From the NCBI RefSeq assembly GCF_044872765.1, contig NZ_CP085253.1:1364001-1428000 (forward strand): 64,000 nt of DNA, read 5' to 3'. A program made the translations under genes and the position numbers. The notes beneath the pieces were generated by a model that saw only the letters and a program-made list of their open reading frames with translations, made no database searches and was not told where the DNA came from. Source of the DNA: Micrococcus sp023147585 (GTDB lineage Bacteria > Actinomycetota > Actinomycetes > Actinomycetales > Micrococcaceae). This document shows, piece by piece, positions 19,001-26,806 of this stretch (its first letter is position 1; each line of letters starts with the position of its first letter).

Positions 19001-19169
19001 GTTGGTAGACCTCGCCGCCCAGGCAGAAGACCTCGCCGCACGCCTCGATCTTGAGGGGATCAACTCGACCAAGGCGCGAGCTAGAATCCGCGCGTCTTTG
19101 ACCGACGCTGGGTTGACCGAGCAGATCGAAGCTGCCGTCGAGGAAATCCTGCCCCGTCTCACTCCATGA
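16065..19169 (+). CDS. Single-chain restriction-modification enzyme (nuclease + N6-adenine methylase)
   Basis: This 1034-residue protein has an N-terminal PD-(D/E)XK nuclease-like region (RLDVQIGHCCIEVKKD, residues about 62-77, with the Asp and Glu-x-Lys of an HsdR_N type site). A gamma-class N6-adenine methylase core follows, with motif I EPSCGSGTF near residue 350 and motif IV NPPW near residue 575. The C-terminal 400 residues should include the target-recognition domain. This order is that of type IIG/type I-like fused enzymes, which both modify and cut DNA. It has its own terminator, lies in AT-richer DNA than its flanks and has no separate S subunit. The start could also be ATG 16074. 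Confidence 0.82.
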   Translation: MADMATEQVIEVVDRIRRRDPKRPEAQLQAEIYQLLTMGALNLEVDDVVELEVQTQDGTRRRLDVQIGHCCIEVKKDLRVGNVLADARAQLAGYVLNQARTYGQRYVGILTDGARWHLHRLVDGTLVEVDVLDAASTDADGLLVWLESVLATAAHIIPTSAQIEARLGAGSPAHKLDRDTLAGLYAAGQDNPEVQVKRDLWAKLLRTAFGHGFNDDPDLFINHTLLVLTAEAIAHAVAGFDLTHDGLTASDIARGTRFHEGQIYGVVEEDFFDWVLDIDGGAEFITELTRRIARFDWSKTTDHDVLKALYTSVISPRVREALGEYYTPDWLAERMVADVYTDPLSMRLLEPSCGSGTFVMHAVTAHLEAAEQAGMSTGEAIASTTRHVIGMDIHPVAVALARVTYLIAIGTRRLQDPSRGPVSIPVYLGDSIQWEQRRDLLTGTNDITISTSGEDLIEGGGGALFGDDLRFPQSILDDAGVFDRLVSEMADAAVDPRKDAQQAATVMKPILRRARLIEDPDNDQRESDRSLLITTFDTWRRLHRSGRNHIWGYYIRNLIRPLWLTRGDNKVDVLVGNPPWLAFSKMTPAMQDRYRAMAKEKKLLGGRGVAGRDLSTLFVARAAELYLREGGAYAFVMPHGVLSRQSHAAFRTGSWSSRAESLHVRFETSWDLDDITTGFPMSSCVIRGHKASSSRALPNTTQAWHGRLPRGGDVPWDEAASRVTTTTAMVADTSVAPAAEESPYRARFRQGGILVPRMALLVTPNRHTGPLGTGAGRVAVESLRVAQEKEPYKSMPSLSGTVESNYVREVHLGETIAPYRALTARTGVLPLAENHILTPDEVDDHDGLSRWWADVESAWEAGRKPSETKPLLERFDYHQQISSQLPLAPHRVVYSKAGTALAAARLENSDAVIDHNLYWAATESVGEGRYLVAILNSATLLQRVQPLQTKGLLGPRHFDKYVFHIPFSTYNPANNTHRKLVDLAAQAEDLAARLDLEGINSTKARARIRASLTDAGLTEQIEAAVEEILPRLTP

Positions 19170-19253
19170 GTGCTCCAAACGCCCGTGTCTCAAAGCGTCC
19201 CCTTTGCCGGGAGCGACGAGCCCCCGGATAATCATGGAACTACCCGGGGTCGA

Positions 19254-19300
19254 CTCCCCGAATGGCGAGGTTGTCGCCATTCGGGGAGCTCGGCTTTTCT
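19254..19300 (+). terminator. Rho-independent terminator after the restriction-modification gene
   Basis: A perfect 15-bp stem (19254-19268 with 19274-19288) with a 5-nt loop is followed by a T-rich run (CTTTTCT near 19294-19300). It lies 85 nt after the stop of the restriction-modification gene. Confidence 0.8.
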
Positions 19301-19571
19301 GCTGCGTAACTCCCGTCGAACGGGATCACTAGCCAAGCGGAGGCGGCCGGACGAGGACCGTGAATTCCCGGCAGTTCAGCCTTCAGACCTCCGTCATGCT
19401 GGCTCGTCGCCGCGACCAGATATTGCTGATCGTGCAGGGGACCTAGCCGTTCCGATCCATCGACTGTGGGTAGCGATATGCATCTCGACGACGGAAAACA
19501 TGCACACTGATCACCCCAACCACCTAATACCTTAAAGAAGCTTAGCGGCCCGGATCGGTCACCCCATTTAC
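19301..19571. other. Gene-free spacer between convergent defence genes
   Basis: No reading frame with a plausible start or codon pattern was found here. Together with the preceding terminator it separates the restriction-modification gene from the convergent helicase gene. Confidence 0.5.
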
Positions 19572-20642
19572 TCAAGGCACCCAGACTGGCAGTCCGGAAC
19601 GTTGCGGTTCTGTCAACACGAACGCCACGGAGCACCGAGCTCGCGTCACGCCGACATAAAGACGACAAGCCGACTGGTTCGATAGGGCAACCCCGTCAAT
19701 AATGAATTGCTTCGTTGTTTCCGTGGGGTAGATGAGCACTCGATCAAATGTCAAGCCCTTGACTTTACCGAAGTTAAGGAACGGCAAATCCACTAGTCGA
19801 GCCGTTGCGCCCGAGTTACGCAGAGGCTGCGGCTGAAACTTCTCAATGTAGGCGCCTACGTCATTTTCTGATATTGCGAATACTCCATCGTGCCCCGATC
19901 GTCCAGTCTGCTTTGAAATAGTCGACGGAAACCCGGCAGTCTCAGGCAGGATCGAGTCGGAGAAACTCGCAATAATTTGATTTGAACGCCACGTATCTGT
20001 GCGCTCATGAATGCGAAGAAGGCCGGCGGATTCCTGCTTTCTAAACCAGTCCAGCATCCCAAGTCCTCTATATTGCTTAAGTGCTTGATCGTGGGGGTTC
20101 GTGTCGAATACGGACTGTCTCACATCACCAACCATGACAGTCTTCAACTGCCCGCACTTAAGCAGTGCTTCGAGAATGTGTAGATCATTTCCAGTGAGAT
20201 CTTGCACCTCGTCGATGTATATCTCGTCATACATCCTCGAGATTCTATCGACCACTGCGCCCCTGCTGGCGGTCATCACGTCGCGCGCAAGCTTGGATAG
20301 ATGCATCCGATATGCCCTACCGGAGCTATCAAAATACCGACTACTTCCCTTCGCGTACCGCCCAGGATTACCCTCGAAGTTCAAGCCTGACAGGCGGACG
20401 TCTGGATAGAGAAGCGGAAGATAGGGGCCTATACAATTTTGAAGAAGAAACGAGTACCACCCCACTACGGTGACCATTCGTCCGGCCAGCCCCGCTTGAC
20501 CAAGCCGCACTTCCAACTCCCGCTGCCCGCTGAGAGTGTATGTAATAACGAGACGCCTCGCATTACCACCCCCCTTAGCGCACTCATCTACGATGGACTG
20601 AGTCTTGCGAGAACCCGCAACCGCCAGGGTGAGCTCATTCAT
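19572..20642 (-). CDS. Minimal UvrD-like helicase, partner of an OLD nuclease (GajB-like)
   Basis: This 356-residue superfamily-1 helicase-like ATPase has compressed motifs: Walker A variant AVAGSRKTQ at residues about 7-15, motif II YIDEVQDLTG, motif III VGDVRQSVFD, and a C-terminal motif VI region LYVGVTRARC. It is far shorter than UvrD (about 700) and shorter than GajB of Gabija (about 500), lacking most of subdomains 1B and 2B. The start codon overlaps the end of the OLD nuclease gene by 8 nt, so the two are co-translated and presumably work together. The Walker A glycine before lysine is replaced by arginine while Lys-Thr are kept. A defence function is inferred from family and context. 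Confidence 0.75.
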   Translation of the reverse strand: MNELTLAVAGSRKTQSIVDECAKGGGNARRLVITYTLSGQRELEVRLGQAGLAGRMVTVVGWYSFLLQNCIGPYLPLLYPDVRLSGLNFEGNPGRYAKGSSRYFDSSGRAYRMHLSKLARDVMTASRGAVVDRISRMYDEIYIDEVQDLTGNDLHILEALLKCGQLKTVMVGDVRQSVFDTNPHDQALKQYRGLGMLDWFRKQESAGLLRIHERTDTWRSNQIIASFSDSILPETAGFPSTISKQTGRSGHDGVFAISENDVGAYIEKFQPQPLRNSGATARLVDLPFLNFGKVKGLTFDRVLIYPTETTKQFIIDGVALSNQSACRLYVGVTRARCSVAFVLTEPQRSGLPVWVP

Positions 20643-22251
20643 GAATGAACTCGATTGCTTGATGGATATATTCCGGAATTTGCAATGTGCCTTCGGATTC
20701 AGCAAGCCTCAGCGCGGCCTCTGTCTTATTTGTGGCCATCCACTTAGCCACATCGTCATCGGCCCCGAGGTCTAGCATTTTCCTCAAGTGCTCCGGACTG
20801 TTTCTATGCATCAATTGCGGCTCGAGCGTCGCCCCTAAAGAGGGATCTCCTACAAAGAGCTGTCGCTTCCCGGCCGCCAAGTACAAATTGACTTTATCTT
20901 CCCAGTGGGCGGGGTTCTTGCCGTCATTGTCTCGCAATGCCGCCACCCGCCTATCGAGTGCGTTACATAATTCTAGTGCCCGTGCTAACGCTACGCCGTT
21001 CATGGATAGCACGTCGACTCCGTCGTCGATTGGTACCGCTCCGCGAATTGACTTGTATGCTTTCTCGAAAATCATCTCGTCAGATGGACCTTCCACCAGA
21101 ACGAGATGCCGGGCCAGGACCAACCGCAGAGTGTCGAAACCGGAGAGTTTCTTGAAATAACTCACCGTGTCAGATGAGAGGCTCGCAAAAGTTGTGCCTC
21201 TGCCTCTTGACAGAAGTCGCAACCGGTCTAATCCTAGACGATTTATCACATATGAGCTGTGGGTGGCGATAAATACCTGACGGTCTCCTGCCAGACCGTT
21301 GATTCGAGCAATCAGGCGGGTCAGTGCAGTGTATGAGAGATGATTCTCCGGCTCTTCCACCATGACAAACGCGGTAGACTCAGCTGAGCGAAACATTGCT
21401 AGAGAAACCTTAAGTGCGGCCTGCTCCCCTTGTCCTGCGAGGGCAAACGGGATGGACGATAAATGAGGCACGACGGTGTTTTCCCAGGCTGCAGCTGAAG
21501 ACTGGTCCATGCCCAGGCTGATTTCACTATCGTTTAATGCTGGGGCTTCCTTGCCGATCCTTTGGTTGACTGCATTCAATGCGTTTTGGGTAATTTCTGC
21601 ACGTGAGACGCGATTCGCAATGGAGACTTGAGCTCTCTCACGCGGTTCCATGAATCCCGCCAACATCTGGCGGGTATGGTAGTCAACTCCCCAAGTCGAC
21701 TTGACAGTTCTGGCGTCAATAGTGGAGAGCCCAAGGCCTTTGGGTTTCCGCCTAACCGGAACGCCGGCGAAGGACTCCCATGCGACTTCGTAGTATTCGA
21801 CTGGAATTATGTCTGGCCGGTCACGGCCATTCATATACTCAGTCATCTCGCGGGAGTAATCCGCTGACGGGCGAACCGTGATCTTGAGGCCGGGGACGTC
21901 CTCCCCGGCCGAATTGTGCACGCCCCGAAGAATCTGCAGGTCGGGATCGGACTCTTCCCCTCTGCTCGACTGGAAATAGAGCTCTATGAAGATCTCAGGC
22001 GTAGCAGGTGACTTACCCATCCTGAAGTTGTCGAAGAAGTCCTGCACCATCCCGGCGTTGAACCAGTATGGGTTGAGTTCATCCTGAGCCCACCTGCCAT
22101 TGATGTGGCCACTTAGTGCTAACGTCATGGCTTCCAATAGGGTGGACTTTCCTGACCCGTTGTCGCCGACGATGAGGTTGAGGCCCGGGGATGGAGCGAG
22201 ATCAAAATCACGGAAGACCCTGTATCCCCGAATTATTACCCTGTCGATCAT
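20635..22251 (-). CDS. OLD-family ATPase/TOPRIM nuclease (GajA-like)
   Basis: This 538-residue protein has an ABC-type ATPase domain (Walker A GDNGSGKST near residue 30, signature-like ALAGQGEQAAL near 290, Walker B VMVEEPENHLS near 315, switch histidine in IATHSSY) followed by a TOPRIM domain (glutamate in VLVEGPSDEMIF near 405, DxD in LRDNDGKN near 455). This is the OLD nuclease layout of GajA in Gabija and of class 2 OLD proteins, which nick DNA under nucleotide control. GGGAG sits 4 nt before the ATG at 22251; a start at 22308 is possible. It overlaps the helicase gene by 8 nt downstream and the small frame upstream by 4 nt. Confidence 0.85.
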   Translation of the reverse strand: MIDRVIIRGYRVFRDFDLAPSPGLNLIVGDNGSGKSTLLEAMTLALSGHINGRWAQDELNPYWFNAGMVQDFFDNFRMGKSPATPEIFIELYFQSSRGEESDPDLQILRGVHNSAGEDVPGLKITVRPSADYSREMTEYMNGRDRPDIIPVEYYEVAWESFAGVPVRRKPKGLGLSTIDARTVKSTWGVDYHTRQMLAGFMEPRERAQVSIANRVSRAEITQNALNAVNQRIGKEAPALNDSEISLGMDQSSAAAWENTVVPHLSSIPFALAGQGEQAALKVSLAMFRSAESTAFVMVEEPENHLSYTALTRLIARINGLAGDRQVFIATHSSYVINRLGLDRLRLLSRGRGTTFASLSSDTVSYFKKLSGFDTLRLVLARHLVLVEGPSDEMIFEKAYKSIRGAVPIDDGVDVLSMNGVALARALELCNALDRRVAALRDNDGKNPAHWEDKVNLYLAAGKRQLFVGDPSLGATLEPQLMHRNSPEHLRKMLDLGADDDVAKWMATNKTEAALRLAESEGTLQIPEYIHQAIEFIHE

Positions 22252-22460
22252 TCTTCTCCCGTCCCTCCAATGTTCGTCAATTCTTGCCCTACGTTCGTCC
22301 GGCCCCATCTATCCATCGGCCTGCGCATCCCGACTGCTTTAAGGTTGTTGGTGGAAAGACATTCATCGTATAAATAACGGATCACGTTGACTTTTACATT
22401 CTTGACCGCTCGCCTAGCTGCGAGGCCCTCCAGGGCGATGCAGCCAGAGTCGGGGTCCAC
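22248..22460 (-). CDS. Small frame coupled to the OLD nuclease gene, unknown
   Basis: A 70-codon frame starting GTG at 22460 ends with TGA overlapping the OLD gene ATG by 4 nt (ATGA), an arrangement typical of coupled translation. The product (containing GCIALEGLAARRAVKNVKV and DECLSTNNLKAVGM) matches no family I recognise. The frame is in phase with the methylase remnant upstream, separated from it by one TAG, so it might instead be a scrap of that gene or of the element that replaced it. If expressed, it would be a small third component of the nuclease/helicase operon. Confidence 0.35.
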   Translation of the reverse strand: MDPDSGCIALEGLAARRAVKNVKVNVIRYLYDECLSTNNLKAVGMRRPMDRWGRTNVGQELTNIGGTGEE

Positions 22461-22472
22461 GAGCGCGTGCGT

Positions 22473-23675
22473 CTAGGCGCAGATCAGAGTGTCTCGTGAG
22501 ACGTCCGACTTGCGCATAAAGGCAGGGTCGAGGAACCGCAGGCCGGCGATCTTGTCGTGGAACCGGGTCAGCTCGTTGCGTCGCTTGCGGTCCCCCACGC
22601 CCTGGGCCGTGAGGAGGCCGTTCAGCTCCGCCTTTAGTTTGTCCAGGAACAGCGGGTCGATCAGCCGGTGGATGTTCTGCGGCGAAGTGTAGTGCATCCC
22701 CCGGAACGCCGGGTCTCGGGGTTCAGCGTGGACTCGAACACGCCGCCGAACACCGTGGGAGAGATCTGGGACCAGTCCGTGCCCTCGCTCACCTCGTCCA
22801 GGAGCACGTCCATGATCTCTTGCGTCAGCTGTGGGATCTGCACGTCCGCGGCGAACAGCCCGCCGTTGATGTAGGGGAACGCCTTGAGCGCGTTCGCGGC
22901 GTAGGGGGTCCCGCTGCTCCGGCTTGTCGTTGAGGTAGGCGAAGAGCTCCTTGAGCGCGGTGCGGGCTCGGTCGGTCGGCACCGGCTTTAGGTAGTGGTA
23001 GAACGCGTTCTTGGGGAACAGGCCGGCGTCCTCGGCGAACAGCAGGTAGACCAGGCGCACGCACAGCACGTTCAACGCGTGCATCGACTCCTCGGAGTCG
23101 GGGTCGAGGTACTGCGCCCGCAGCAGGTCGTAGAGCTTGCCGATCAGGGCGCCGGCGTCCAGGGAGACCTGCGTCTCGCGTCGCTGCCGTTCACGCTGAG
23201 GATCATGGAGGAAGTCCAGCAGGTGCAGCTGCTCGGGCAGCTCGGCCAGGCGGAACTCTTCGTAGTCCCGCTCGGGGTGCTCGGTGTCCAGGTCGTGGAT
23301 GCGGAAACGGTCGAAGTCGCAGACGATGATCGTGTCTGGGCGCTCCGAGTTCCGGAGGGAGTCGGCGTACCGCTTGGCCTGCCCGAAGGGGGTCACGGCC
23401 ACGCCCTGGCGCATCTCGGCCTTGTCCAGGTCGACGCCGAGAGACTTCTGCTCGATCACGGTCTTGGCGTCACGAATGACGACGTCGATGAAGCCCCGCT
23501 CGGTGGTGCGGTTCTCGAACCGGACGTTGGTGGTCACGTCCTCCATGCCGACCACATCGCGCAGCAGCTCGAGCCAGAACGAGGACGTGTGGCCCTTCTC
23601 GTAGCCGCGCCCGGCCCACTTCTGCGCGAACTCCTTCGCGGCGCGCTTGCGCGCAGCCTGTGTCTGGTCGGCCAT
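22473..23675 (-). pseudogene. Broken MmeI/YeeA-like DNA methyltransferase gene
   Basis: The first 260 codons encode the N-terminal region of a large single-chain type II enzyme (EKGHTSSFWLELLRDVVG, VIEQKSLGVDLDKAEMRQG), including the nuclease-like E-x-K stretch. Around 22911 the frame shifts; the expected protein (PQLTQEIMDVLLDEVSEGT and FGGVFESTLNPETRRSGG) continues in another frame over 22705-22860, and a second shift returns to GMHYTSPQNIHRL. The gene then ends abruptly at LRFLDPA, where methylase motif I (DPACGSGNF) should follow, and stops after a short unrelated tail. Two frameshifts plus loss of the catalytic half make it non-functional. The ATG at 23675 has GGAGGGG upstream. Confidence 0.8.
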
Positions 23676-23928
23676 GCGCCCCTCCACTGTCGAGAATCGG
23701 TCGATCTCTTTGCAGTCTGACACGGGGGTAGCTGACGCGGTGACCACCCGGTACGACGAGAGCATCAGCAGCTACCAGCGCACCTTGGGCTACGTCGTAG
23801 CCCCGAGATTGTCCGATTGATGCGCCAGGACTAACCCCTTCCAGCAAGACGAAGCGCCGGAACCGGCTGTCCCCGGGGCGTTGTGAAGCGCGCTGGGTTT
23901 CGTTCCCAGACGAAACCGGCGAGGGTCC

Positions 23929-23990
23929 GAGGGCATGGTGGCGGAGCCTTTCGGAGCACGGCGGTGTGGCAATCGGCCTCATTCTGGCAC
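23929..23990. repeat. Left copy of 62-bp direct repeat (hsdM 5' end)
   Basis: This 62-bp sequence recurs at 28796-28857 with one mismatch. In the right-hand copy it comprises the first codons and upstream region of an hsdM gene, read on the minus strand. Here only ATG and the next five bases of that gene are present before unrelated sequence. The roughly 480 bases between the methylase remnant start (23675) and the permease end (24157) otherwise hold only a hairpin at 24085-24132. Confidence 0.85.
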
Positions 23991-24084
23991 GGCGACATCC
24001 CAGGTCCCGGCTCTCGCTCGGCAGGCCGATCCCCACTCCGACTCAGTTCGTTGCGCGAACCCTCCGGCAGCCAGACTCACGCAC

Positions 24085-24132
24085 CGAGGCCCCGGTCTGC
24101 GTCGCACTGGGCGATGCATCCCGGGGCCTCGG
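24085..24132 (-). terminator. 12-bp-stem hairpin after the permease gene
   Basis: Perfect 12-bp arms (24085-24096 and 24121-24132) enclose a 24-nt loop, 25 nt beyond the stop of the minus-strand permease gene. It has no U-run; a terminator role is inferred from position. Confidence 0.55.
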
Positions 24133-24156
24133 TCGACGGCTGCGGCCCGTGTGACG

Positions 24157-25569
24157 TCAGCTCTCGGCGGCCTGGCCCTCCTGCGCGCGGAGCATGGCCT
24201 CGAAGGTGGCATCCGGCTCACCGCGGAAGAAGTCCCGGCCGTAGACCACGAGGCAGAGGATGACGCCCGTCGCCAGGCCCCATGCGGCACCGTTGGACGC
24301 CAGCACCGCCGCGGTGACTCCCGCGATTCCCAGATCCTTGACGCTGCGGGCCTCCATGATGCCGACCTTCACGGACACGAATCCCTGGATGAGCAGGGTC
24401 AGGGCCAGAGCAACCCCGAGCACCGGCTGCACCAGCGTCACGATCGGCAGCAGCAGGAGCCCGGTGTTCGTGCCCCACCGGAACGACCCCGCCCCGCCGA
24501 AGATCGACTTCATGGCCTTGCGGCCCTCCTTGTAGCGCTCCACGATCACGACGTGCATGGCAGACCAGATCGGACCGCACATGGCCACGTCCGGACCGAT
24601 CATGGACATGAGGGTGTTGCGGCCGCCGAAGATCAGGTGCGCACGGTCCGGGTTGTAGACGACCGCCTCATCCGTGCGGATCTGGTCGGCCTCCTTGAGG
24701 ATCGCCCGGGACTGGAGGACGTCGCCGAACACGACGATGTAGGTCGCGAGGACGGTGGGCAGCGCGGTGAGGAACATCGAGGCCGGCGGGAGGCCGATGC
24801 CGAAGATCGTGTACCCGGCGAAGAGGCCCGCGAAGTCCGGGGTGTTGAACCCCCACTCGATGGTCGGCCACGGGGCTTCGCCGGCCAGGGGCGCGATGAC
24901 CACGGCCAGGAGGATCACCGGGAGGATGCCCAGGTTGCCGAGCGTGCGCCACATCGGGTTCTTAGTCCGCATCGCGGCGAACCGGCTGGAGAAGAGCAGG
25001 AGGAAGGCGATCCCCACCGCGATCGTGATGGTGACCGGGAAGGTCTCGAAACGCCCTCCGGCGACGAAGAGGGACTGGATGGCGGCGATTCCCGCACCCA
25101 CCAGCACGCCCGCCTTGATGGCGGAGGGGATCAGCGAGACCACCTTGGAGGCGAGTCCCGTCGCACCCAACGTGATCGAGAAGACGCCCAGCATGAACTG
25201 GAACGCGATGAGTGCATGCACGCGCTCCTCCCCCTCGGGGAACGCTGAGCAGTAGGCCATGACCAGCGGGATCGCCGGGGTGATCCACCCGGGAACCACC
25301 GGATCGCCGAGGAGGTGATGGGTGAGGTACAGGAGGCCGTTGAACACCACGACGGCGAGGGCCACCTCGAACGGCATGCCGAGCAGTTCGACCATCAGAG
25401 GGATGGCCGCCAGGTCCACGGCGCACATCAAGAGGCCCTGGACGTAGTCCGGCCACTCGAAGCGGTAGTGCACGAACGGCAGGCGGATCTGGAAGGGCCC
25501 TGCCTTCCAGTGCGGGGAGACTTCCCCGATGCCTTCATCGTCCAGCGAGTGATGCGCAGTAGTCGTCAT
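24157..25569 (-). CDS. Putative NCS2/SLC23-like permease
   Basis: This is a 470-residue membrane protein with about twelve to fourteen helices. The order of a TPAIPL loop, a long amphipathic stretch, and PSAIKAGVLVGAGIAAIQ near residue 160 resembles the SLC23/SLC26 fold of nucleobase and anion transporters, but the canonical xanthine/uracil permease signatures are not obvious, so the family call is tentative. It is encoded 11 nt downstream of the alcohol dehydrogenase gene, so the two form an operon that diverges from a PucR-type regulator. A role in importing the substrate of that pathway is inferred. Confidence 0.55.
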   Translation of the reverse strand: MTTTAHHSLDDEGIGEVSPHWKAGPFQIRLPFVHYRFEWPDYVQGLLMCAVDLAAIPLMVELLGMPFEVALAVVVFNGLLYLTHHLLGDPVVPGWITPAIPLVMAYCSAFPEGEERVHALIAFQFMLGVFSITLGATGLASKVVSLIPSAIKAGVLVGAGIAAIQSLFVAGGRFETFPVTITIAVGIAFLLLFSSRFAAMRTKNPMWRTLGNLGILPVILLAVVIAPLAGEAPWPTIEWGFNTPDFAGLFAGYTIFGIGLPPASMFLTALPTVLATYIVVFGDVLQSRAILKEADQIRTDEAVVYNPDRAHLIFGGRNTLMSMIGPDVAMCGPIWSAMHVVIVERYKEGRKAMKSIFGGAGSFRWGTNTGLLLLPIVTLVQPVLGVALALTLLIQGFVSVKVGIMEARSVKDLGIAGVTAAVLASNGAAWGLATGVILCLVVYGRDFFRGEPDATFEAMLRAQEGQAAES

Positions 25570-25580
25570 GTCCGTGATCC

Positions 25581-26684
25581 TCAGTACTCGATGATCTGAC
25601 GCACCGCACGGCCATCGGCCAGCTGGTCCATCGCTTCGTTGATGTCGTCGAGCCGCATGGTCGCGGAGACGAGCTTCTCCACCGGAAGCCGACCCTCACG
25701 CCACATCTGCTCGTATCGCGGGATGTCGCGAGCGGGCACAGAGGTGCCCAGGTACGAGCCGATGATCGTGCGGGCCTCACCGGTGATGGTGAGCGGGGAG
25801 ATCTCCGCCGTCTGCTCCGGCGAGGGAAGCCCCGCCGTGACGGTGCGGCCGCCCGGCGCCGTCGCGTTGAACGCCGTCGTGAAGGCCGCCGGATGGCCGG
25901 CGCACTCGACGGCGTGGGTGGCCTTGATGCCGCGCTCCGCCATCTCTTCGGGTGAGTAGGCGGCATGCGCGCCGTAGCTGAGGGCGAGCTCCCGCTTCTG
26001 CTCGGACATGTCCACCGCTATGATCTCCTGCACACCGCTCGCCACCGCCGTCAGAAGGCAGGCGACCCCGACGCCGCCGAGGCCGACGATCGCGATGGAG
26101 TCCCCCTCGTCCGGGGCCGCGGCATTGAGCAGGGCGCCGCCGCCGGTCAGCACGGCACATCCCAGGACCGCAGCGACGGCGGCCGGCACGTCAGAGCCGA
26201 CGGGCACCACGGACTTCCGATTCACGACCGCGTGGGTCGCGAATCCGGAGACGCCCAGGTGGTGGAACACCTCGTCGCCGTCGCGGTGGAGTCGGACCCC
26301 GCCGCCCAGGAGGACGCCGGCGTTGTTCGCCTCCGTGCCGGGGGTGCAGGGCAGGCGACCATCGGTCTTGCACGCATCGCATTCGCCGCATCGAGGCAGG
26401 AACGTCATGACGACCCGCTGGCCGATCTCCACGTCGTCGACACCCTCGCCGAGCTCCTCGACGATCCCGGCGGCCTCGTGGCCGAGCAGCATGGGGACGG
26501 GCCGAACACGATGACCGTTCACCACGGAGAGATCCGAGTGGCACACGCCCGACGCCTCCATGCGGACGAGGATCTCGCCTGCGCCCGGGGGATCGAGCTC
26601 CAGGTCCGAGACGGTGAGGGGACGGGACGAGGCGTACGGCCGCTGCCGGCCGATCTCCTCGAGAACAGCTCCACGGATCAGCAT
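25581..26684 (-). CDS. Zinc-dependent alcohol dehydrogenase (MDR family)
   Basis: This 367-residue NAD(P)-dependent oxidoreductase shows the catalytic zinc cysteine in SGVCHSDLS, the histidine-glutamate of LGHEAAGIVEELGEGV, and the four structural-zinc cysteines in CGECDACKTDGRLPC. Its Rossmann nucleotide loop is IVGLGGVGVACLL, and the following acidic VDMS suggests NAD rather than NADP. It resembles class III-like and aryl/allyl alcohol dehydrogenases. The ATG at 26684 has GGAAGG 7 nt upstream; 20 residues of open frame further upstream are ignored. It is co-transcribed with the permease gene and probably acts on the imported compound or its product. Confidence 0.87.
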   Translation of the reverse strand: MLIRGAVLEEIGRQRPYASSRPLTVSDLELDPPGAGEILVRMEASGVCHSDLSVVNGHRVRPVPMLLGHEAAGIVEELGEGVDDVEIGQRVVMTFLPRCGECDACKTDGRLPCTPGTEANNAGVLLGGGVRLHRDGDEVFHHLGVSGFATHAVVNRKSVVPVGSDVPAAVAAVLGCAVLTGGGALLNAAAPDEGDSIAIVGLGGVGVACLLTAVASGVQEIIAVDMSEQKRELALSYGAHAAYSPEEMAERGIKATHAVECAGHPAAFTTAFNATAPGGRTVTAGLPSPEQTAEISPLTITGEARTIIGSYLGTSVPARDIPRYEQMWREGRLPVEKLVSATMRLDDINEAMDQLADGRAVRQIIEY

Positions 26685-26806
26685 GTGAGCGCCTTCCACG
26701 ACGGGGATGTGTGATGTAGGCCTCAGGGCCTCCTCCCATCCCATCAGCGCTCCCCGTCAAGCGCTATAGACATCCAGTCCATCTCTGACCAAATAGAGTT
26801 GGCAGA
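26685..26806. promoter_or_regulatory. Divergent promoter region of the ADH/permease operon and its regulator
   Basis: A 122-bp gap separates the divergently transcribed dehydrogenase gene and the PucR-type regulator gene. Such regions usually carry the regulator's own operator and both promoters. The part 26761-26800 is markedly AT-richer than its surroundings, but no unambiguous dyad was found. Confidence 0.4.

Noticed and set aside
19240..19668. A 142-codon minus-strand frame overlapping the helicase gene end
   Set aside because: It overlaps the terminator hairpin and the end of the helicase gene in another frame; no recognisable domain.
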